A stretch of DNA of 64,000 bases from assembly GCF_003076515.1 (NCBI RefSeq), contig NZ_CP022390.1, forward strand, positions 1,054,001 through 1,118,000. Reading direction: 5' to 3'. Below, in pieces: positions 54,442 to 62,732 of this stretch. Numbering within the stretch: position 1 is the first letter of the stretch; each line of letters begins with the position of its first letter. This DNA comes from Alcaligenes aquatilis. Lineage in GTDB: Bacteria; Pseudomonadota; Gammaproteobacteria; Burkholderiales; Burkholderiaceae_B. The position numbers and the translations under genes are program-made. The notes under the pieces are model-generated. The model saw only the letters and a program-made list of their open reading frames with translations, had not been told where the DNA came from and searched no databases.

Positions 54442-57400
54442 ATGGAAAACAAGATGGGAATGCAGACGGGGATCTCGAGACAGGGTCCCAACCGAATTGA
54501 ACTCTATTGTTTAGGAACCTTTCGTTTGTTGATCGACGGGCAGGACCGCAGTCACCTGTTAAGTTATGACAAGGTCAAACTGCTGCTCGCTCTTCTGGTG
54601 CTGGCGCAGGGTCAGGCGATAGCACGAGTCAGGCTGGCCGATATGCTCTGGCCCGAGAGCGACCCCGAGCAGGGGCGCGCCCGGGTGCGCCATGCATTGT
54701 ATGTGTTACGTCAGGCATTGGCCCCCTTGTCCAAGGTGCTGCGTAGCTCCACGGCAAGCCTAACACTGGAGTCCGACACGGTCTGGAGTGACGTTCTGTA
54801 CATAGGCAGCTCCACGGCGACCGAGCTGGACGAGGCGCGCAACAAACTAAGCTTGTATCAAGGCCATTTCCTGGACGGCCTTAAACTGCCCAGTAGTGAC
54901 AGTTTGATGAACTGGCACAACAACTGGAATGCACGCCTAGACATCGAGCTGGCGCAATGCCGACACCATCTGATCAAGGCCTTGATGGCCAGCGAACAGC
55001 AGCAAGCAGCCTTGGCTTATGCCAAGACCTGGGTCAATCTTTGGCCCGAGGATGAATCCTGCCATCGCTTACTAATCCGACTTCTGGTGCAGGACAATGA
55101 TCATGACGCGGCCATGCTGGCCTATCAACAATGCTGCGATGTGCTGCAACAGCGTCTGGGTGTACTACCTGATGCACAGACGCGCGCCTTGTTGTGCACC
55201 GGCGCAAACGCGGCACCCGCCTTACACGGACCGTCCGATCCCGACGGCTACCACTTTCGGGCCATGGCCACGGTGGCCATTGCCATAGGCTGGCGCCCCA
55301 ACCCGGACAGCAGCGACGATCCCATGGAGACAGATTACGAAACCAGGACCTTTCTCCTGCGCGAAACGCATGAGCGTGTGGTGCGCCATGCTCGCGAACA
55401 CGGGGCTTGGATAGAGCAGGAGCATAACGCCACCTTGCTGGCACATTTCGGCTACCCTGCCATCAATGAGCGTCCTGTGGCCCCTGCTTTGACGCTGGCG
55501 CGCACGCTAACCGGTCTCAACCGGCCAGCCCAAGTCAGTCTCGGCCTGGCCGTTCATGCCGATGTACTGCCCATTGATCCGACCACGCCCATCAATGCAC
55601 ACCATTTGCTCTGCCCATCAGTCATTTCCCTGGCCTGGCAAGCGGACAACGGTGCTGTCTTGCTCAGCAGTCAGGCGGCTGCACGCCTGTCGTCCTGGTC
55701 TCTGGAGTCCTTGCCATCGGGCAAAGAAGCGTCCTCATACCAGCTACGTCTGAGCGAAACCGCTACCGATACCGGCCGCATTCACGGCCGGCTGCGCGAA
55801 TTCGACATTCTGCTTCAATATTGGAGCGGTCGTCTTAGCGCGGCGCCACGCATGCTGTTGCTGCATGGCGATACAGGAATGGGCAAAACCAAGCTACTGC
55901 GTTCGCTGCAGGACTATGTGCGCAATGTGGAAGGTGCCGTCGTGGCGCTGCAGACCCAGGAAAACGACGTACGCAGCCCTTACGCGCCGGTACTGCGCTG
56001 GCTGCAAAAAGAGCTGCGATATGTCACACCGGATACGCCCAACACCCGTAGCAGCGAACAGGAGGCGCAGCTACATCAACGATTAATGGCCCAGTACGAC
56101 CTGAGCCTTGCGCAGGCCGATACTCTGCATCAGACCCTGATTGAACCGTCAACACTTAGCCAGAGCGCGGTGCGCGAACAAACACAACACGCCTTGCTTG
56201 CCCTGCTGCACGCACTTTGTCGGAACCAGACCTTGTTGCTGACCTGGGAGGACCTGCATTGGTGCGATGCCGCCAGCCTACAATTGTTGCAGCGTCTGCT
56301 GGCAGGCGAGGAGCGGCTGCGCATTGTGGCTACCTCACGCCAGACCTTGCCTGAGTCCTGGCCTGTCCTGCCCTTGCGTATTGGCGCACTCGCTCACCAG
56401 GACTTGAATGAACTGATCAGTCAGCGCAGCCGCTCCATCAAGCTGCCCCGCGACATTCGCACGCACGTCATCGAGCGCAGTGAAGGCAGCCCCATGCTGG
56501 CACGCGAACTGCTGCACTTATATCAGCTCGGTCAGGATCTGACCCTGGTGCCACGCTTGCTAGATCAGTGCGCCGCGCATTTGCGCCGCCTGACCCCACT
56601 ACAACGCGAACTGGCCTACCTGGCTGCCCTGCTGCCCGATATTGACGAGTGCGTCGCCAGCCGCTTGCTGGAGCAACCCCAATCGACCATCCGCGCCACC
56701 TTACAGATACTGGAGCAGCATGAATGGTTGATACCCACCAAGCAATCCCACTGGCGCTGCCCCGATATACTGGGCAACTGTCTGCGCCACCTCATTATCC
56801 GTCCCGAGCGCGAACGGCTCGGACGACGGCTGGCCGAACATATGGTCGAGCATAATCACGCGCCATCGGCTATTGCCACCCTGCTGGGACAGGTTCGCTA
56901 CCAAGACACGGTCCAGTGGTGGCAACGCGCCATTGAGCACGCACTCGAACACGGTCAGTTACAGGAAGCCGAGCGCTGCCTGTCGCAGGCCCTACGCAGT
57001 CGGCGCTTTATCGCCGATCCCACTGTACATTCACAAACCAGTTTTGCACTGCACCTGACCAAGGCCTCCTTGAGCACCGCCGCCACCGGCCCGGCCTCTC
57101 CCCGTTCGGTAGAAGCCTTCGAGCAGGTCAACGAGCTGCGGGACCCCGAACAGCCCCTGACCTTGCTGGCCAGCCTATGGGGCGAATGGTTGACCCGCCA
57201 CAATCGGGGGCAACTGGACGCCTCCTTGCCGATTGCCGAAAAAGTACTGCGCCTGTCCCAGGATCAACTCAACGAGGCCTGGCAAGGCTGGGCCTGGTAC
57301 GCATTGGCCCAGCATCGCCTGTGGCGTGGCGATCCGGCACAGGCAGAAGCGTTGCTGGTGCGGGCCCTGCCGTTGATCGGCATGTCGGCCGAACCCCAGG

Positions 57401-58077
57401 ATGCCCAGGCCCTGCCATCCCAGAAGCCCTCGCAGGCGCTGGCCTATACCTCGCTGGGATTGTGTCAGGCCTTGCAAGGCCATTTTTCCACTGGTTTGCA
57501 AAATGCCCGCCACGCCATCACCCTGGCCAGCTACCACCACCATCCTTTGGCGGGCGCCATTGCCTCCCGGTTACATCTGATGCGTATTTACTATCTGGCA
57601 GGAAATCTGCAGGAAATGGCTCAGGAGAGTTTGGCATTGACTGGAACGCAGTCACCGGCCAAGCCCGATACGGTCTGGATTGCACTGGCGCAGATGCATC
57701 AATTACTACCCGCTGTGCTACAGACCCGCAACGCGGACCTGATTGAGCCCATGCAGGCCGCGATCGAACGTATACGCATGGATATGCCTGTTGCTGTGGA
57801 AGGACAACTGTGCATGCTGGCTCGCGCCCTGCTTAGCCTGGCGCGCGACGACGCCGCGTTTGCCGTATTGGCCGAAGCCGAACAGATCAGCGAACAACAC
57901 GGTTCCGTGCTGATGCTTCCAGAAATACAGTGTCTGCGCGGCGATATCTGGCTACAGCGCCAATGCCCGGACCTGGCCAGCCAACACTGGCAGCAGGCCC
58001 GGGAAAGCATGGACCAGCATGGGCTGCTGGCCTACCAGCACTGGCTTAACGATCGCCAGGCACTAATTCCGGGTTGA
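54442..58077 (+). CDS. SARP/BTAD-type large transcriptional regulator with degenerate cyclase and AAA domains
   Basis: About 1211 residues. Residues about 18-115 are a winged-helix DNA-binding domain (LYCLGTFRLLIDGQ, ADMLWPESDPEQGRARVRHA) followed by a BTAD helical domain (to about 250). Residues about 274-440 align by eye with a class III nucleotide cyclase (LLAHFGYPAINERPVAPAL) but lack the usual catalytic aspartates. An AAA/NACHT-like ATPase follows, with Walker A LLHGDTGMGKTKLL near residue 473, then a long helical-repeat region. It is like AfsR or GutR/MalT-style regulators. Starts at 54427 or 54454 are also possible. Its stop overlaps the end of tssM by 32 bases on the opposite strand. 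Confidence 0.83.
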   Translation: MENKMGMQTGISRQGPNRIELYCLGTFRLLIDGQDRSHLLSYDKVKLLLALLVLAQGQAIARVRLADMLWPESDPEQGRARVRHALYVLRQALAPLSKVLRSSTASLTLESDTVWSDVLYIGSSTATELDEARNKLSLYQGHFLDGLKLPSSDSLMNWHNNWNARLDIELAQCRHHLIKALMASEQQQAALAYAKTWVNLWPEDESCHRLLIRLLVQDNDHDAAMLAYQQCCDVLQQRLGVLPDAQTRALLCTGANAAPALHGPSDPDGYHFRAMATVAIAIGWRPNPDSSDDPMETDYETRTFLLRETHERVVRHAREHGAWIEQEHNATLLAHFGYPAINERPVAPALTLARTLTGLNRPAQVSLGLAVHADVLPIDPTTPINAHHLLCPSVISLAWQADNGAVLLSSQAAARLSSWSLESLPSGKEASSYQLRLSETATDTGRIHGRLREFDILLQYWSGRLSAAPRMLLLHGDTGMGKTKLLRSLQDYVRNVEGAVVALQTQENDVRSPYAPVLRWLQKELRYVTPDTPNTRSSEQEAQLHQRLMAQYDLSLAQADTLHQTLIEPSTLSQSAVREQTQHALLALLHALCRNQTLLLTWEDLHWCDAASLQLLQRLLAGEERLRIVATSRQTLPESWPVLPLRIGALAHQDLNELISQRSRSIKLPRDIRTHVIERSEGSPMLARELLHLYQLGQDLTLVPRLLDQCAAHLRRLTPLQRELAYLAALLPDIDECVASRLLEQPQSTIRATLQILEQHEWLIPTKQSHWRCPDILGNCLRHLIIRPERERLGRRLAEHMVEHNHAPSAIATLLGQVRYQDTVQWWQRAIEHALEHGQLQEAERCLSQALRSRRFIADPTVHSQTSFALHLTKASLSTAATGPASPRSVEAFEQVNELRDPEQPLTLLASLWGEWLTRHNRGQLDASLPIAEKVLRLSQDQLNEAWQGWAWYALAQHRLWRGDPAQAEALLVRALPLIGMSAEPQDAQALPSQKPSQALAYTSLGLCQALQGHFSTGLQNARHAITLASYHHHPLAGAIASRLHLMRIYYLAGNLQEMAQESLALTGTQSPAKPDTVWIALAQMHQLLPAVLQTRNADLIEPMQAAIERIRMDMPVAVEGQLCMLARALLSLARDDAAFAVLAEAEQISEQHGSVLMLPEIQCLRGDIWLQRQCPDLASQHWQQARESMDQHGLLAYQHWLNDRQALIPG

Positions 58078-61000
58078 CCCGCAAGGCCTGGGCAATCTGC
58101 CCGGCCACGATGCGGGCTTGTTCGCGGCTGTCATAAACCGGGCTTTGCACCCGGTACAGATCTTTGCGTCCCGGACGAGGCAAGGGAATCTGCACGGCGT
58201 CAATCCCCAGCGCATCCAATTGCTCCACGGCAGCGCGGGGATCGGCAAACACCCCCACCTGAACACGCCAGCCCTGCTGCGACCGCTCCTGAGCCGGCGT
58301 CGCTAATGAGGCCGCCACTTGCTCGGGCGCAGGTTTGGCGGCCCGTTTTGAAGCGGGCTGAACAGCCTGCTTTTGCGGTGCCGGTGCAGTCGGGGCCGAA
58401 TCGGGCGGCAATGGTCCCTCCTCCTGAAACACCGTTACTGGCGAACGCCAGCACTGGGTCACAATGCGCTCGGGCACCAGATCCTGCGTCCAGCTCGGTT
58501 GCGCCATCGGACTGCTCACGCCGGACTGCGCCTCGCGCAGGGTCAGCAATTGCTCGTTGATCTGAGCCTGTCGGGCCTGAATGCGATGCAACTGGTTCAC
58601 GTTATCCACCAGATTACGTTGCCCCTGCAAACGCCAGTTCAAGACCAGCCACTGTACGCCGGCATCGATCAGACGCTCTTCTTGCTGCGGGAAGTCGCTG
58701 GCCTGGAAACGGTGCTCACCACTGCTGAACTCGTGCAAAAAGTCGATAAAGCCTTCTGCGCCCGGATAGACCCGCTCCAGCACAAAGCCTGGAAACTGAA
58801 TCTGCAGCACTGCATCACCACACTGCCCCTGTGCCCATGCAAAGGTAGCCCTGGAGGGGAAGTTGAAGTTATCCAGCCGCGTCACACCGCTGGCACATTG
58901 CAAACTCAGGCGGGTGCGTTGAGGCAATTGACGCGCCCCGGTGTTGAGCAGCGGCGGCTCGGCATCGATCACAACGGCCGCGGCCAAGGACTGAACCGCT
59001 TTGGCCTGTTTATCCAGCTCAGCCAGCTCCTGCTGCAAGGTTTCGATCTGGCTACCGCGCACACGCGCCGCCTGTTCATCGTGCAGGCGCGTTTCGGCAT
59101 GCGCCACCTGCCGCGCCTGAACGGCGTTCGCGTAGGCATAGAACTGCCCACTAAGCGGCATGCTCTGCCCCAGCGCACTGCGCGGTCCGTAACTTTGCGC
59201 ATCACGGCTCACAAAGTAGCGCAAATCACCCTGCAAGAACTGAGGCACGGTGCCACGATCACCGTACAACAGTTCATAGGCCAGGACGGGACTGCGCACA
59301 CCCTGTACCACACTCAAGACCGAAGCGGCCCATTGATCCTGCAAACCGCAGGCGGTGCGCCGGGCGGTGTAATCCAGCACCAAGGCCAGCGGACCACGCA
59401 TCAGAGTCCACACGGCATCCTCACGGGCTGTATCGCGCTGCAACTGGGTGCGCAAGTCATCCAGACTGTGTTGGGCATCGTGCAGCAACGACTCTTGCAC
59501 TTGCGGGTCCTGTCCAAACCCCCAGGTCTGGCGTGCCAGTTCCTGCGCGCTGCCCGGCCCCTGCAACAAGCGCTTGATCGCATCGGCAAGTTGAGTCTGA
59601 TAGGCACGCAACGGCGCAATGCCCGCCAGACTGGCGCTGACGCCCTGCACGCTTTGTGTCAACGACTCCCCCTGCTGCACCGAGCGCAGCCCCACATGCC
59701 CCAGTGCATTGACGCGTTGAGCCTGATCCAGCCAGCCTGCCAGACCCTCCTGGGCGGGGGCCTGACGGGCGGCCAGACGCAGTTGCTGCAACGTCAGCAT
59801 GCTAGCCACCCAAGCCGGGCGTTCTCCGGCAGGCACCTGCTGAAACAGCCCATCGACCGCTTCAAAAAGACGGGCATAGGGATCAGCCACTGAAAACAGA
59901 CTGCTGATGGCGCCATCCCAATCCGATTCGGTCTGCAAATAAAAACGGGCATCGTTAAAGCGCACAATGAAGCGATACCAGGCGTCGTAGGACAGTTGCC
60001 GGAAACCCTGTTCCAGCACATCACTTTGCCCCATCCAGAAACTGCGCTCACCCGAGGCTTCGGCCAGCTCCTGGACAAAACCCGAGATCGCTGCCGTACC
60101 GGTCTGCGTCAAACCGGCAGCGATCACAGGCGCCCTAGCATCGGGCCGGACACTCCAGAAATCCGCCAGCGTAATCGGGCGGATGCTGTTTTGAAAATCC
60201 GCCCAGGCCAGCAACCAGGAGGGCGAGCGAGCACGCAAGCCCAACTGGCGCAGCGCAGCCTGCAACGCATCCAGCTCCCCTTGCAGTTGAACCCGCTCGG
60301 GGGACCAGCGCAGATAATCCACATATTGTTGACCAAGCAGCACACCCGTCTGCAGACCGACTTGCCGGGAGGCCGAGTCGCCATACAAGGTCGCCAGCTC
60401 CATGCCCGGCAAAGGCCGACCTTCAAGCGGGCTGCCGCGTAACTGGCCGGCCACCAGATTGATGCGACGCACCAAATACTGACTCCAGGCAGCCACTTCT
60501 GTCTCGCTGCCGCTACGACTGACGCGTGGCAGATCCTGCACAATCAATGGGTCCAGAAACGCCTGCAGGATTTCGCGCCGGAACGCATCCACAAAACGTT
60601 GCTGGTAAAACTGCTGTACCTGGCGCACATGGCCCTGAAACGGCAACCAGGCCTGGATGCCGTGATTGGCGCTGTCCAGCCTGCCAATGGCACTGCGCCA
60701 GATATTGAGCGACTGCACATCTTCGTCCAGCGCACCCTTTTGCATGCGTGTTTCGAGCTGCTGCAACGGTTGGGCCGCAAAGGCTTGCAAACTCGAGCGG
60801 GCACGTTCACTGGAGTAAAACAAGCCGCCTGCCAGCGCACCACACAAGAGCAGCCAGGCCAGAACCAGAGAATGACGCAACACACGGCGCCAGGGCGACC
60901 AGCGGTCGAAGACTTGCCAGCCATACCGGCAAGACGGCAGGATGCGATCGAGCACGTCGCGGGCAAAGGCAATGCCTTCACGAGTTTGATGCGGAGTGCG

Positions 61001-62038
61001 CACCTGCCAGTACAGGCCACGCAATAAAGGGGTGGCCGAATACGGCGTGGCCTCGAAAGCCGGGGCCAGCAAGTCTTGCAGGATGGCTTGTTGTGCCGCG
61101 ATACGTTCGGGCAATTCAAACACCGGCGCAGGCTGCACTCCATGCTGACCGAGTACAATCCGCAATTGCGCCATTCGTCGCCCCACGGACTCGAACGCCT
61201 GCGCCAGAAACTGCAGCGAGCCCTGCTCGGCCCCTTGTCCGCCCACCATATAGCCCAGCGCCTGATCGTAGACCTCGGGCGGCAATTGCTGCAGCCAGGC
61301 AGACAGACCGGGAACCTTCTCGCCCCCTTGCAACATCAGCCAGACAGGAATGCGCGCCTGAAAAACACGCGCCAAGGCATCATGGCGAGCCCGCATCTGC
61401 TTGCCCGCCGCCTGCAACTGTTCCTGATTGGCCTGCAATAGCCAGGACAAGTCGATATTGAAAACCAAGCCGTTAAGCGGCTCGCGTCGGCGCGTGCGCA
61501 TCAGTTGGTGCAACAGACGCGACCATGCCGCTTCTTGGGCCGTGTGCTCATCCGCGCCGAGCACCGGCCCAGCCCACACCATGACACTGGCTTTCATGAA
61601 AAACCAGCCCACGCCCTGATCCAGGCCTGGCCCCGCTGCGGGCAGCGATTGCACCGCGAGCCGGGCATAATCGTCCTGAGTCTGGCAAGGTCCAACATCC
61701 AGGCTCAGCATCCAGGGCAAGGCATACAACGATGAACGCCGTCCCCCCAGTCGTGCCTGACGCAGCACCTGCAAGCCGGCTCCCCATTGGGCGTCAAACG
61801 CGGCATGCTGGCTGCCCACCACACGCGGCATGTCGCGCGCCAGACGCCGGCGCAAACGCCACGCCAGCCAGCGCCGACGCAGCCCCGCGGCCAGCCAGAT
61901 CAGCAATAGTGCGACCAGCACCAGCGTTGGCAAGGCCCACAGCGGCCAGCCCTTGTGCATCACATACAACCAGGCCAGCCCCGTTAGCACGAGCAGCAGC
62001 GCCAAGAAGCCCAGCACACGCAAACTTCGTTTCAACAT
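58046..62038 (-). CDS. tssM: Type VI secretion membrane protein TssM (IcmF/VasK) with C-terminal SPOR-like domain
   Basis: 1330 residues. Two N-terminal membrane segments (about 10-55) and a third near 390 (LAWLLLCGALAGGLFY) frame a cytoplasmic domain; a large periplasmic part follows, ending in the IcmF C-terminal beta-domain (FPSRATFAWAQGQCGDAVL). In the cytoplasmic domain YALPWMLSLDVGPCQTQDDY stands where GPPGSGKT is normally found, so the P-loop is missing. After a Pro/Ala linker, residues about 1255-1330 (GWRVQVGVFADPRAAVEQL) look like a SPOR peptidoglycan-binding domain. TssM joins TssL and TssJ in the T6SS membrane complex. It starts one base after the tssL stop. Confidence 0.88.
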   Translation of the reverse strand: MLKRSLRVLGFLALLLVLTGLAWLYVMHKGWPLWALPTLVLVALLLIWLAAGLRRRWLAWRLRRRLARDMPRVVGSQHAAFDAQWGAGLQVLRQARLGGRRSSLYALPWMLSLDVGPCQTQDDYARLAVQSLPAAGPGLDQGVGWFFMKASVMVWAGPVLGADEHTAQEAAWSRLLHQLMRTRRREPLNGLVFNIDLSWLLQANQEQLQAAGKQMRARHDALARVFQARIPVWLMLQGGEKVPGLSAWLQQLPPEVYDQALGYMVGGQGAEQGSLQFLAQAFESVGRRMAQLRIVLGQHGVQPAPVFELPERIAAQQAILQDLLAPAFEATPYSATPLLRGLYWQVRTPHQTREGIAFARDVLDRILPSCRYGWQVFDRWSPWRRVLRHSLVLAWLLLCGALAGGLFYSSERARSSLQAFAAQPLQQLETRMQKGALDEDVQSLNIWRSAIGRLDSANHGIQAWLPFQGHVRQVQQFYQQRFVDAFRREILQAFLDPLIVQDLPRVSRSGSETEVAAWSQYLVRRINLVAGQLRGSPLEGRPLPGMELATLYGDSASRQVGLQTGVLLGQQYVDYLRWSPERVQLQGELDALQAALRQLGLRARSPSWLLAWADFQNSIRPITLADFWSVRPDARAPVIAAGLTQTGTAAISGFVQELAEASGERSFWMGQSDVLEQGFRQLSYDAWYRFIVRFNDARFYLQTESDWDGAISSLFSVADPYARLFEAVDGLFQQVPAGERPAWVASMLTLQQLRLAARQAPAQEGLAGWLDQAQRVNALGHVGLRSVQQGESLTQSVQGVSASLAGIAPLRAYQTQLADAIKRLLQGPGSAQELARQTWGFGQDPQVQESLLHDAQHSLDDLRTQLQRDTAREDAVWTLMRGPLALVLDYTARRTACGLQDQWAASVLSVVQGVRSPVLAYELLYGDRGTVPQFLQGDLRYFVSRDAQSYGPRSALGQSMPLSGQFYAYANAVQARQVAHAETRLHDEQAARVRGSQIETLQQELAELDKQAKAVQSLAAAVVIDAEPPLLNTGARQLPQRTRLSLQCASGVTRLDNFNFPSRATFAWAQGQCGDAVLQIQFPGFVLERVYPGAEGFIDFLHEFSSGEHRFQASDFPQQEERLIDAGVQWLVLNWRLQGQRNLVDNVNQLHRIQARQAQINEQLLTLREAQSGVSSPMAQPSWTQDLVPERIVTQCWRSPVTVFQEEGPLPPDSAPTAPAPQKQAVQPASKRAAKPAPEQVAASLATPAQERSQQGWRVQVGVFADPRAAVEQLDALGIDAVQIPLPRPGRKDLYRVQSPVYDSREQARIVAGQIAQALRVNPELVPGDR

Positions 62039-62039
62039 A

Positions 62040-62732
62040 TCAATGGTCCATCAACAAAGCGCTGGCCAGATTGGCCAGTGAGTGATCCAGATACAGATAC
62101 AGCACCAGCACCAGCAGCAAGGGTGCCAGCAGCAGCGTCACCGTGTATCCACTGGGCCGCCCCGTCAATCGCCCGGCTGGCCGCGGGGGCGTGGCCTGTC
62201 CGGTACCCGACTGCGGAAACAGCGCCTGTCCCGCCGCAAAACCCGGCATGCCCTGCTCATGACGTATCTGCTCGAGCAACTGCACTCGCCAGGACTCAAA
62301 CTCACCGGGCGCGCGCGCCGCATATTCACCCTGGAATCCGGCAACCAGCACCAGGCCGTACACCTCACGCACCTGCGTGGCATTCTCGGGCAGAGCCTGC
62401 AGCCGTTGATAAAACTCGCTGCCAGCGCGCGTGGTGGCAAAGTAATGACGCTGCAACGGCGTCAAACGCCAGTGTCCGGCTCCGGGCCAGGGACTGGTCA
62501 TGGCCGCCTCGTCAATCCAGGCCACAATGGCAAACAGGGCGGCGCCGACCTCGGCCTGTTCATAGCCGCGCTCACGGGCGCGCGCGCAGGCCTGATCCAG
62601 CGCCTCGATCAACGCCGCACCGCTTTGGGCTGAATCGGCTTCCTGAGAAAAGTGAGTACGCGCCTGACGCATGACCGTCAAAAAGAAAGAAGCCAGGCTA
62701 CTGTCCTGTATCACGGGCATCGCGCTCACCAT
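62040..62732 (-). CDS. tssL: Type VI secretion membrane protein TssL (DotU family)
   Basis: A 230-residue protein with the cytoplasmic helical hook domain of DotU/TssL (AALFAIVAWIDEAAMTSPWP, FYQRLQALPENATQVREVYG) and one C-terminal membrane segment (YTVTLLLAPLLLVLVLYLYL). It lacks the extra C-terminal peptidoglycan-binding domain of long TssL proteins. Its ATG overlaps the tssK stop by seven bases; an ATG at 62720 with GGTGAG before it is an alternative start. Confidence 0.93.
   Translation of the reverse strand: MVSAMPVIQDSSLASFFLTVMRQARTHFSQEADSAQSGAALIEALDQACARARERGYEQAEVGAALFAIVAWIDEAAMTSPWPGAGHWRLTPLQRHYFATTRAGSEFYQRLQALPENATQVREVYGLVLVAGFQGEYAARAPGEFESWRVQLLEQIRHEQGMPGFAAGQALFPQSGTGQATPPRPAGRLTGRPSGYTVTLLLAPLLLVLVLYLYLDHSLANLASALLMDH

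Noticed and set aside
58373..59893. A 506-codon open frame on the plus strand inside tssM
   Set aside because: It is antisense to TssM, with a Gln/Arg/His-rich composition typical of shadow frames.
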